From: Echinococcus granulosus
Lineage: Eukaryota; Platyhelminthes; Cestoda; Cyclophyllidea; Taeniidae
DNA: 64,000 nt
Reading direction: 5' to 3'
Assembly: GCF_000524195.1 (NCBI RefSeq)
Contig: NW_020170385.1
Coordinates: 387,504-451,503, forward strand
Shown here: positions 1 to 12,500 of the stretch, piece after piece
How positions within the stretch are numbered: the stretch's first letter is position 1
How the letters are laid out: the number at the start of each line of letters is the position of its first letter
Translations under genes and position numbers: made by a program
The notes under the pieces: model-generated
Told to the model about the DNA's origin: nothing
The model's database searches: none
What the model saw: the letters and a program-made list of their open reading frames with translations, nothing else

Positions 1-123
1 AGTAGCTCAATAAAACGTAGACAATAGCTGTCACTGAATTGTATCATCACATCTAACATTCTAACACATTAATTAGTAATGTTGAAGACAGCACCACAAG
101 AGAAATCAGGACGAACTTGGCAC
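1..123 (-). other. Start of intron 38; gene continues off the window
   Basis: After the donor at 122-123 the minus strand is AT-rich and meets stops in the coding frame. No further exon is visible before position 1. Confidence 0.8.
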
Positions 124-528
124 CGTTGAGACAAGGTTGGAGAAGGCAGGGGTCAGCGACCTTCTCACAAAGGGAGCCCACGAAGCCAGGCTGGCAAGAG
201 CAGTTGAAGTCAGTGGAGTGGACAGCCGCGGGGCCTCTACCGAGTTGAGAGAAGGCAAGGGTACGCCTCGAGACACACACACCTCCGTTAAGACAGGGCG
301 CATAGGCGCAGGAACTCTCGTACGTCGCCTGTGCCGAGCAATAGTACTCCAGGTTGTGGATTCGAATCACCTGCAGCACTGGCAGGCCAGTGACTTCCTG
401 GTTCTCTTCCCCGGAAGCACCTATGGACAACTTGTGATTCTGCAGTGCTGAGAGTACCGCCTGCTGGGAAGTAAAGCCTGCTTGGTAGGGTGGCTTAACG
501 CGATTGATGAGAATGTCCCTTATACAAC
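124..528 (-). CDS. Exon 38: end of laminin G, second EGF-like domain, start of third
   Basis: Residues 4603-4737. CIRDILINRVKPPYQ ends the laminin-G domain. EGF2 runs from CAYAPCLNGGVCV to CSCQPGFVGSLCEK and has about 20 extra residues between its third and fourth cysteines. DPCLLQPCLNG starts EGF3. The donor GTGCCA at 122-123 leaves phase 1, as expected for the usual NGG(T/V)C continuation. The next exon lies outside the window. Confidence 0.93.
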
Positions 529-3500
529 CTAAGACGATAAGAAAAAAATGGTGGATTACTTTGTTTTTGCATTTTATTGGGTAAAATCTAACACGGATAC
601 ACAACTCACCCACAAATCCGGAGCGCAAAATGGGAGGAGGAGCAGAGTAATTAAATTGTGGCCATTCGGGATCCTGAGTTTCCTTAGATAGTGTTGCTAC
701 CCATTCCTTTGGATAAAAGACCTCAGCAAGGGGCCGGAATCCGTGGACCAATTCGGCACCGAGCAGGATGTCCTGTCTTTTCGTGTCACCAGGAACCCAA
801 TCAATAACTTTAGAATGAACATGTATGCCGTCAATCGTTAGCTGGACCCACCATCTAAGGTCTGTCAGGAAAAAAAATAGTAATTAACCCAAGTGAGCAG
901 TGGATGCAAGCACTGAAGGGTGAGTAGATTGGCCCACCGGATGAATCGATGATACTGGCAAAGAGGACGAACCGCACGCGGTGCCACTGACCGTCACTCA
1001 GCTCCAGGTGACTGGAGATGAGCCAATCGCTTGTGGACATTCCTTTGGCAAAGTCGACCAGCGAGACGGCCAAGTTGCCGTTATTGACTAAGTGAATGCG
1101 TAGAGCGCGCAGAGCACTCCAGCCAACGGAAAAGAGCGGCCCACTATGCTGGCGGGTGCGGATGGAGAACACGATTTCGATTCTGTGCTCGTTCGGATTC
1201 CCTACTTGCCAGTGGGCAAAACTCCCTCCCGTGAACTGTAGTGGCCCTTTCTCTGATAATAAGAATGAAATTGCTGTAACTTCTTTTCCATCGTTATTGA
1301 CAATGGAGGATCTGGCTTAAATATGGTTATAAAACTATTCAGCCTCTCCAAATTAGCTTCTTGCTGTATTTCGCATATATTAGTGCTTTTAAAATCGCAG
1401 ATGGAGAGCAGTCATTTTACAGGAATTCCCCTGAGATCCCTGATTGACAGGTGCCGTAAATGAAAACGCAGCACTAGTTTAAAGCACATTTCAAGAATTT
1501 TAAAAAAAAAAGTTGTTATGGAGTAGAAGAAAATTGCTAGTGCGTGAAGCTAAAATTGATGAAAAAGTGGAATCCTGAATTGCACTGAACTGATTCTGAA
1601 TCATTTTGTTGTTTAATCTTGAATGTTTAAACTTTCCTCCAGATAGCAGACAAACGTAATAATAGAGTACACCAAAACAACAAAGTTATAATAGTTTACG
1701 GCAAGATGGTTGGATGACTGAATAAAGATATTCGAGTTAATATGCATTTAATCGTTCGAGTATTGATGATAAACAAGATGAGGGAGGAAAAGGGTGCACC
1801 GCTGATGGGCTGTCTTAATCAAATAATTGCTGATGGAGCATACAAATCTGGGACATCAGATTACCCGTAGATAACGCCTCCAAGGAGGGAGTAGATCTAT
1901 ATTGTTACCCCCCTGTTGCATCGGTTCGATTGCACTTCTGTGGATCTCGACTTGGCATTGCGAGCCCGTATCAACATTCAAATGCACACACTCGGGAAAA
2001 GGGAAAGAGCGAGTTCCTCTAGTTCACAAGTAGTACCAGCTCAAAGTCAAATTTTTAAAGTTGCAACGATCATCGTATTGACTGAAATACAGGCCTCTCA
2101 AACACTTTCAAGCAAGCGCATTCAATAATAAAATAGTAAGTGATCCAACTTCTTTGGTATGCGAAATTAAGTAAATCTGAATAGGAAATACCGTGTTGCA
2201 GACGCTAATTCAATTAGAAAGTCATATTAATAATTGGGCATGTCATTTAAGTAAAAATTTGAGGACATAAAAGACAGAGAAAACTTACCTCTCTGGAGGA
2301 AGCAGGCTTCAGAGAAGCAGGCCTCAGAGGAGTCGGGGGGCAGTCGGAGAAGGCGGTCGCAGTTGGAACCGGTCCAGGGGAGGGGGCAGAGACAGGCATA
2401 ATGGGTGCGTGGCGAGCGAGGCGAGGGCACACAGATGCGCGGCGCGGAGCACACAGTAGTGGCGCAAACGTTGCGTGGACGCTCACAGTATGAGCCTCCG
2501 AAATCAGTCGTGCACCGGCACCGCGCCACTAGCGAGAAACGCGGACTCACCCGACTCGCGCCGTGCACCTCCAATACACTCAGCCCCTCCGTCTGCGCCT
2601 CCAGTACCACCCGCGTCGCGCAACTTCCCGAGTCGCATTTCTACCACGAGAAAATGCCAATGTCTAGTTCCGTCACATCGACACTCGATTAAATAACATC
2701 GGACGAAAAACGTATGTGACGCATTTTATATAGCAGTCAATACTTCAATAGTTGCAATGTGAAATTTATTTCACTTCATACAGGTAGCACGAAAATGGGA
2801 GTTTTTGATTTAAGTTCACTACAAATTAGACATTTGGGTAAGACCTGTGTCCTGCGGATTATGTTGAAAAGAAGGAAAAAAAGATAGTGTTTTGTACATC
2901 TATTTCCAGATAAGGGGAAGTGATAAAGTCCGTCCATCATGGTAGAGCATTTGTGAGTTAGTGATTTCCCCATTAACTGCCAGTAATCTGACTTCCATCG
3001 CGTGCTGACTACCTAAAGAGGTTTACCAGCTATGGATGGAATAAATACACACGTGTCAAATTGTCTATCGGGTTAAATATTTTATTTTCCTTAAAGTAAA
3101 TACATACAATTATAACGAAATAAAGTACTGATCTGTTCTCCCGGCGCAATTGCATTGTAATGCCAAGTAGCATAAGTAATAGTTAAGCTAAACGGTAAGC
3201 AAGATGTCAAGTATTCCTAATTCATAAATAAAAGTTACATTAAAAACTAAATCGTACGCTTCTCTGACTCCTCAAAGCCTTAAAAATGAAAGAGAAAATC
3301 TTTAGACAATATCTACTGTTGCATGTACTGGAAATTGAAATAATAATAGCATAAAGATTACTAAAGATAAACAGCAGTAGAGCGGTTGGATAGGCAATTA
3401 TAGTGCACAGAACAGAGTATCGAAGAGCCTACCTTTTGTGCACAGAGACTGTTGTAGGCATGGATTCGGTGGCCAATAGCTCTGGAGAGGTTTCCCTGCA

Positions 3501-6500
3501 AGCCATGGATCTGGTGAACCAAACGGTTGGACTCGATGAACCGCCTCTCGCGAGGATCGTAGACAGCTATCAGAAGATCCGCTCCGCCACCAATACTCCT
3601 TCTTTCCCTGTGCAGAAAGGCAGTAGAGGACCGGGCGGAGATAATGAAAACGTTGTCGGATAGGTCGACACCACCAGTGACAGAGAAACTGAGAAGCGTC
3701 CGGGCCAACTCCTGCTGGATCGCCTCGCCAAGGTGAAGGAGAAACAACTCGTTTGGTGAGAGGTCGGCAACATGGAGCACACAGGCGGACTCTAACATCT
3801 CTTCCGTCACAGTTATAACCTACGACAGTATGAAAAATGGTTGGAAGCTATAAATAGGGAGGACTAGAGCTTTAAAATTCCGGGAGGAAAATAGCCTTTG
3901 GGGGCGATTTAACCCCGTGTAGTGGTAAGTTTGCCAAATGCAGTTGAACTGCAATACTGGGGCAATAAAAAATAAGTTTGTGAACTTAAATTGGGAACTA
4001 GTTGAACTTTAAGTAAGCAAATCAATTTGATTATTAACTCACATTCGAAGGGATGCATTACCCAAAATGCATAATTGAACAAAACGCACGCAGAAATTCT
4101 GCAAAAAGTGGCTTGAAAAGTCTTCCAGTTCTTAATTTGTAAAAAAAGCAAATCGCAAAGTTGAAAACAGACGACCCTAAACCAACTTTCAATTCGAGGC
4201 AAGATGGTTGCCTTTTAACATGCCGACAAGACTTAAGGTGAATTGGCGTTTTTGTTAACACCTGCTAGAGAATTCTCAATTAAGAACATGTTTTTTAGTC
4301 AATGGAACAGCTGCCCGATAGTGTGCTATACAAATCCCATAATATTGTCACAAATTTGATCTATTATTCCTTAACTAGATGGGAATCGTAAGAAAGAGCC
4401 ATTAAATTCAAAAATTGCATCAACTTGGGTTTCAGAGACGAAAATAAGCCACGTAAACACGCATATGCTAGCAGAAATCATTTGCTCTAAACCCCCTTGC
4501 CCATCTGAAAAAAGCGTGCGAAATGAGTTGCAGCGGACAGCATGACAATATGCCCCAGTCAATTTGGTCAAACGTATTGTTTAAACCAACCTGTCCTCCC
4601 CTCCCCCACCGCTCCACCCGCAATGCCCGCTTGCTCGAAAGGTGAGTGGATTTTCACTTGCTTGAAAAGGTAGACATTTTCATGATGAATTCCCACTTTT
4701 CAAACTATTTCATTCAGTAATTCAAATTAACTAATTGAGTAGACATCCCTTCACCTATCCAGCTCACGAAGATTAACTATCAGGGCATGGAGGATCTAGA
4801 CTAAACCCACCTTCAGGAACATGGTATTATTGGAACTTAATGAGCCATTTGTAACTCTGACTCGAAGACGATATTCGCCAGAGTTGAGTTGAGCCATGAG
4901 CGGTAGTTTCGGCAGCACAGGTTCCAGCCATACAAGTGACGGATCTTTCTGAGGTGCGGAGGGGACAGTGGATTTGATCGTTCTTGATGTGGTGGATTTT
5001 ACATGGATACTTCCATCGTACTGGTCTATGACAAATTGAGCAGTCGAGGGTTCGGTGAGGAGTTCAAAGAAGAGCTGATCATAAGCAGTACGATCGCGAA
5101 CGACCACCCGCATCAGCGGAGGATCCTGCGCCTTCGGCAACTTCGTAGCTATCATGGAGTTGTCAAGGTCGAAGCGACTTTTCAAGGAAAAAGCAGAGGC
5201 CCCAGAGCTGTCCCGGAAAACCACAAGAGTTGTGTTTGAACTGACGATCTCAGGAGGAAGGTTGGACTGACGAGAGACGTGAACTGTGATTGTCACTGAC
5301 GAGTGAAGCACGGTCATTCCATTGTCGTGGGCACGGACTACCACACTTTTACTTCCCAACTGTACAAGAAAATCACGTTGATGTCTTTAGGTTGAAGTAT
5401 CATGCCATAAATTAAAGTAGACGCCTTAATGCCATGGGAACTGTTTGTGGCCTTTGTACTTTAAAATGATAAGAGGAAAGCAAACATACCCTCAAACAGG
5501 CATGCAGGGTAACAGCTAAATTTAATATATGTCAGCCTACTGATTCGCTTTGAAAAACTATTCTAACTGATGTTTGCCCTAAAAAAGACACTGAAACGTT
5601 TGAACGAGCTTTCAAAACAGTTTCTAAGTAAAAATACCAAGCTAAATTAAAAAATGTGAAACGAATTACAGTGAAATAAGTTACTTTAACCTTAATTCCA
5701 AAAAGATTATAAATCATAAGTGTTAATAAAGGAACGAAGAGCATCAGATAAGGTGAAGTGATATGTAAGAGTCGAGGCAGCTAACTGGGAGTGTTGAGGC
5801 GGCATAGAGAGAGCAAAAGCCCGTCTGGTTAGTTTCGAGGCCCCGGAAGAAGGAGGAGTCAACGAGGTGGGTGGAGACAGCGGTATTGGTGGGGAGGACG
5901 GAGTGGGCGCGCACTGAGAAGGGGGGCATGGAGATGTCCCAGGCAATCGAAGGCGAAGCGACGAGGCCCGTGAGTTTGCACCTGAATGGGCCCGCGTTCG
6001 GAGCCGCATCCCAGTCCCGCACTGCCATGTGCCCCAAAAGAATTTCTGAGCCTTCTACATGCGACGCATTGTCCAGACTCTATAGCCACAAGGAAGAATG
6101 TACACGTTTTAATCTGAAGTGTGAAACAGCCTTTCGATCATACAAATTTGGTCAAAACGTGACGTCTTAAATAAACTAAATACTGGATGATTTTACAAAC
6201 GTCCTCATGAACGCTACAATACTAAAATTTTGGGAGCACATTGATAGTGACTGTAGCAAAAAGAGCTGATCGATTCGTACAATAATCGTAAGTAAAAATG
6301 GCTCATTGATTAAAAATTTACCACTGTGACAAAATGAGCAAAAAGACTGACAGTATTGGTGTCAAAAACAAAATCGCTCAATGTGATGAATAGTAATTCC
6401 GGGCATAGGTTGGCAGTTTTCGGAGAAAATAGATGATTTAAAAAAGGAATCCTTGGCTGAAAAATTTTACGGTGGTTGAAGTTACTACTTGCCTATTTTA

Positions 6501-9500
6501 GCTTACAATGACAAGTTGCCATGATGGTGAGAAATAAAAACCACCTTAAGCATTACCCCTACATAGTAGCAATGCAGATAATTCCGCTTTCGCATCAACA
6601 TTATTACAGAATAAGTCGGTTACTTCGTTGAGACAAATAATAGAAAAACTCGAAGAAACCGCTGCCAAAAATATAAAGCACAAAGGAAAGCAACGTAAAC
6701 TTACCTCTGATTGACTAGTTGATACAACATTTCCATTGCGATCCACCTGAATAAAAGAAAGAAAAAGAGGTAACTATTTATCTTTACTGGCAAAGGTAAA
6801 TTGACTGGATGCCTAGGGTAAAAAAACTAAAGGGTAAATGCAGCATCCGGCTTGAAATGAAAACAAGCAGTGGTGTTGACATTTTGAAAGAGATTAATCC
6901 CAGCGATTTTAAGGCTCAAACTTATGCCTTGGCAGGTGACACGCCACCTCAACCCTCGTCTGTCAATCACCTCTAGACAACTCTAGTTGGAAAGTTAACT
7001 ATATAATGTTCTCGACAAGAGTTATGCAAAACTTCAAGTTCTGTTCTTTTTATTAAGAGAATCTGTGTGGATACAGATGTGCTCCTAAGCTGAAATAAGT
7101 GCCTTGTAGAGGGAGATGAGTGATTCGGGTTGGAACATAACCCTTAAATCGATTGGTGGTCTCAATGGATGGTTTTGCAAACAATGTGAGACAACAGGAT
7201 GTCAAATCTTTCATAAAGGTCACACAGTAGAATTATTAATTTGTATGTACTATTAATATATTTGAAAAATATGAAGACCAAATGAACGATTATTATACCT
7301 CAAAATTAGGTACACAAACTTAAAAATCCAATTATTCGCCGGAATTATTTAGATGGATAATGGGATGACCCAGTGATACCTTGATCACAAATAGAAACTC
7401 AAGAGTGATTGTAAGAAGACCGTGAATCTCTACAGACAGTGGACGATCTTACTCGGACATAGAATTCATAATTGGCGCGTTCGAATTGAGGTTGGCAGTC
7501 GTTGGTGTCACGGATGGAGACACTAACGCGGGTGACAGCCGAGAGGGTGGGCTGACCGTGGTCGGAGACACAAACAGAGAAACCGTAGAGAGAGGCTTCT
7601 TCGCGGTCAGGGCTGAAGAGCAGAAAAATCTCACCTCTCGCTTCGCCCACCTCGAAGAGGCGCCCGACCGCCAACTTGGGTGCAGCAGCTGAGACGAGGC
7701 CGGCGCCGACATGCCGTAATCTCGGCGATACCACCGTCTCGGGCGGCCGCGTCGGTTCGCATAGAGCGAATGAGAGACGACCGTTCTCACCCGAGTCAGG
7801 GTCACTTGCCGTTATCTGCAGCCCGCGTAGTGACACAATGCAACGCATTCGACATACAGCAATATTAATATTCCTAAGGCTATTTTTTGTTTGTGAAAAA
7901 TAACGTAAAGCTGTGTTGATTTATAGGGCAGGGGCAGAATTAGCCGAGAGAACATTCCTCTGGCTAGCCATCCTGTCGTGATGACAGAGCCACCCACCAC
8001 CGAATCTAGTGATGAAAAGAGAGGGCCTGTGAGGCAGGCTTGCTGTGATTTAAGTTCACAAGCGACCTCGTAAACAACTTTTGCAAAATGACCAAAACAT
8101 CAAGAAGTAAGTATTCACCTACTACCAACTGTGAATAAGCAAATCACACACTGCTATGGTAAGCGAACCACATGGTTGAGACAAATTTATCTGATTGCTA
8201 ATTTTGCGCAAATATACCAATTTATTTAATATTCGCTTACCAGCATGTGGTCAAACTCACAACACCTCTAAAAAGATGTTTATAATGTTTAAACTTATTT
8301 CCCCTGACAGTGAAAAGGAAAGGGGTTCCATTTGCAAATGTATTGATGCGAGAATGGGAGACTGCGCTGTGCTGACACCTTGGATGACTGAAGTGCAAAA
8401 ATCGGAATTTGTGTAAGTTGCGAGAAGGTAAAATGGATGAAGTAAAATGCGAGTTGCATTTGAAGAAATTTAGCATACAAAAAGCACGTACCACCAATTA
8501 ACAAAGCGATTTGAATTTCGCACTTACCCAATTCATAGAATTCTTCCTTAAAAGGATTACTAATTATTCATCTAAGTTTTGGTACACTATTTGACGTCGA
8601 TCTTAAGCGTTCGACATCTCAATACTTGGTGGGCATAATAAACCTGATACGATCGGGAGTTTGCACTTCATGGACTAGATGGCCAATTTGTAAAAGTGAA
8701 GTTCTGCAATTAGCTGTCATAAGTGGATGCTTCTGGAATAAAAATCAGATGTGAAAATAAACGGATTTAAGTACTGCTCACGTGACTGCAATAACGGTGA
8801 AAGAAGTACCAACGATTTTAATGATAGCGATGATATGTAATTAAATTCAGAAACAATGAAACCGGTAATAGAAGGCAAACCTGAAACAGATTTTAGTAGC
8901 AAACATTCAGTGATTATAGTAAAAGTCTAAACTTATTAGGAGCCTGAGTAAAACCATCGATGAAAGCATTACATAAATGCGGGGCCTATAATAAATACTT
9001 CGCTATCCTTTGCCGAGAAAACTGCATTTATCAACACCAATCCACAAACCGATTTAACGTTAGAACATTCCAGAAATAATTAGTTTTGCGTGCTCCACAA
9101 CTGAAGGCGATCCAGTCGTCATTACCACGGTCCTCAAAAATAAAACGCAGAAATATGGAAATATTACCGATCTGTGTGTTTATGTACATGAATAATGATG
9201 TTACAAGCACAAAAAATGCTTTCAAGTAGAATAGAAAGGAACTTTGCCAAGCGCTATTTGAATACGGTATGCGCACTAACGACCCGACAAACCTCAATAG
9301 CCATCCATGTTAATGTAATTCGCCATCCGACTACCTCGTGCTAGCAAAACCCAAGAGATTCTTAAATAAATTCGAACTGACAATATCCGCATGATGACAA
9401 AAGAAAATTTAACCTAACGAAAAATCAGCATTTTAACAAAGTTCTTAATGGTAAAACTACCATATTTTTTTCACATATTTGGATAGATTTAACTTAGGGT

Positions 9501-12500
9501 TTCTAAGTGTGAGGACTGCACGTAGTCTAGCACATTTTCGATCAATAAGCAGTCTGTGAATTTTGGAGAAAAGGAGGCCAAACAACTGGCACATAGCCAC
9601 AGAAAACATTAAAAGTTAATCTTAATGAGCGAATCAGATGCTACGAAATTCTATTCGTCGAACAAATGGAGTCGCATTAAGGCCCAGGTCATCAATTAAT
9701 CAATTTTTCGTAACCGTTCCATTAGGAGCGTTGCTTACTAACAGCATCAGATTTACGTGCTGAATGTTAGGTTTCCAAATCGAAGCTCATAGAATGCCGT
9801 TCAGGTAACTAGTAAAGAGAAATAGGTTTGACACCTAAATCAAATAAAAGCAACCATTCTAGCCATGTGCAAAACAAGGGGGGAAAGCGAGGAGAAAATC
9901 CACTTACACGGCCAATCTGCGTTCCGACGGGGCTATTTTCATAGACCTCAAAGGAAAAGACGCCAATATCGGGCTCCTGCGTAGAGGTAACGATATCATT
10001 AACCGACGTTGGCAACGCATCCTGTCCAATGAAGTAAGGTGGATTGTCATTGACGTCAATTACATTGATGGTCGCGACGGTTGTGGCACTGAGTGGCGGC
10101 GTGCCTCCGTCCCTCGCCTCGATTGTCAAGAAGTAGCGTGGTGTATGTTCGTAGTCCAGAGAATTTGTCAAATAGAGCTCACCTAAAGGCAATACCTCCG
10201 CCTCATGTTTTATGTGGCAGCGATATTAGCTTTTACTCCGGGAAATAAATATCTGATCAGAACGAAAATATGGGCCTAAAGGTGCGGTTGAAGGATGACT
10301 TAATTAGTGGTCACACATGACTTTACCAAATATACTGCTAAAACCATCGAAAGTAAATTTGAGACAGGCCTCAATGGAATATTTTTATTTGAAATTGGTT
10401 TGGTACAGTTATGCGAGACAGATTTACTTTAACTTGTTAGAAAAATGTAATCGGGCAACTTCAAATCCACTCACACCAACAAAAAGGTGATATCAATTAC
10501 TTCTAGTGTATAACCGTAACAAGGCAGATGGACCAAAGAAAGATGGAAAACCAATATCTTTACTATACTAACTATAACATCCAAGCGGTAGGTGTCTGGA
10601 ACTCATTTTCAATGCTACAAAACTCAAGAAACAGACATAGAAAGCAGCTAGGGGTCAAAATGCTCATGCAATTATATTCCATCTGCATATTGAGGCTTTA
10701 TTAAGATAGGTGCGATTAACTACACCTAGAATAACAAGGAAACCAATGATAGTAGTAGTTATTCCATTAAACTTGCCCCAGCTTGTGTCCTATTTATAAA
10801 ATCAATGATTGCTCTGAACATAGCCGATTTATATGCAAAATATCGTCATTGGTATCGTCATTATACCCTAAATAGATTCAAAATGACCAACTTTGGTCAC
10901 GGAAGCAATGTGTGCTAAGTTCATACCCAGTAAAATTCTCGGAAACAGTTAAAATGTTAGACTGCAACGCTCTACCAGTGATAAAAGATAGTTGTTACGA
11001 AAATTCAAATTTTTGCTTTTGAACAAGAGGCGATACAGTGAAGAATCTGAAGAGAGGGAAATGAGATGAATTCGAGCAAAACAAGGGATAATGTATTCAC
11101 AAATAATTCACCCCATTTAGGACGTCGATTTTTAAAAAAGCAAAAGGGCAGATAAGCACTAATACTCATCTTGGCGCTTATAAAATTACCTCAAATCCAT
11201 AATACATGGATTCCCAAACATGTTTGCATCTGCCAAGCTTTCTGTAGCCTCCATTTGGAACAGAATTTAATCAATATTTCATTGGATGACTTATCGCCTC
11301 GATTTTGGCAGCTATTCTGGCTCATTGTGAGAATTCGGCTTAGCAATAATCAGAAAAGGTGGTTTTCAGGTATTTTTGGGTACCAAAGAGTGCTACGAAT
11401 CCGTTTGTTGATGCTACGTCAACAACAATATAATGACAAGCCAGCTTTCAAAGGCAAAATTAGGTGATGACTTACTAAATTACTGGGAGATTTTATCGGA
11501 AGTGAACGAAGTTGATACATATTTTCCGTAATGTTAAACGAGTACAGTTCGCAAAAGTTGCATGTAAAAATCCTTTCGCATCGACATTCCTGACAAGTTT
11601 AGAATCATAAAACGAAAAAAAACTATAATTTAAGACCAATCAAAAATTCAACATTTTGTGGCCGATGTAGTCAAAATGTGAATTTCCCGCTCCCAGTGGA
11701 CTGACATGAAAGTCTAGCTTAGAAAAAAGATTAATAGTGAAAATGGATCAAAACGTTTACATTATTACTTAAAGAGAAAGAGGATCCGACACCAAAAGTG
11801 GTTAGAGAGTAAATGGGGTCGGCGTTTAAAACTTCCTAAATGGCAATTGAGGAAATAATAATTATGAATAATGTCAACCAGTACGAATTTCTATGGCGCA
11901 AAAGTGTACTCTCCACTTTACCAAACAACGGGAAATGGGGAATGAGTGACACGACGAGTGAAATGAGGTGAAAGTCCTGTGCGAATGAGTGGGTATGAAC
12001 AACAACTCACCGGTGGTGGCGTTGAGAGAGAATTCAGGAGTGTCGGTCTCAAGAAGACGGTAGTGTACGATAGCGTTGTCTCCCTCGTCAAGGGAGACGG
12101 CAGTAAGACGCATGATAAGGGTGCCTGTAGGACTGACTTCGGAGATGCTGGCAGTGGGCCGAGGCTCGAGGAAGCGGGGTGGATTGTCATTTACATCCAC
12201 CAAACGCACCTCCACACTTGTTGTGGTCGAGTGGACGCGCGACAATCCTCCTCCGTCTGTCACGAGGACGACAAAACGATGCACTGCAAGACTCTCTCGG
12301 TCCAGCAGCTGAACCACACGAAGCAGACCCGAGTGTCTATCCACCGAAAAACTCCTGTTTCGGGGCCACAATATACTGTATTCCAGCCCGTTCGCGTCCA
12401 CTGCAAAGTAGCCCAGTACGTCACCACCAATTGCAGCACCGGTAAAGTTAGGTCACGCACACAAACTCACGCAACAAAAAAGCGCATTTATAATTGGCTC

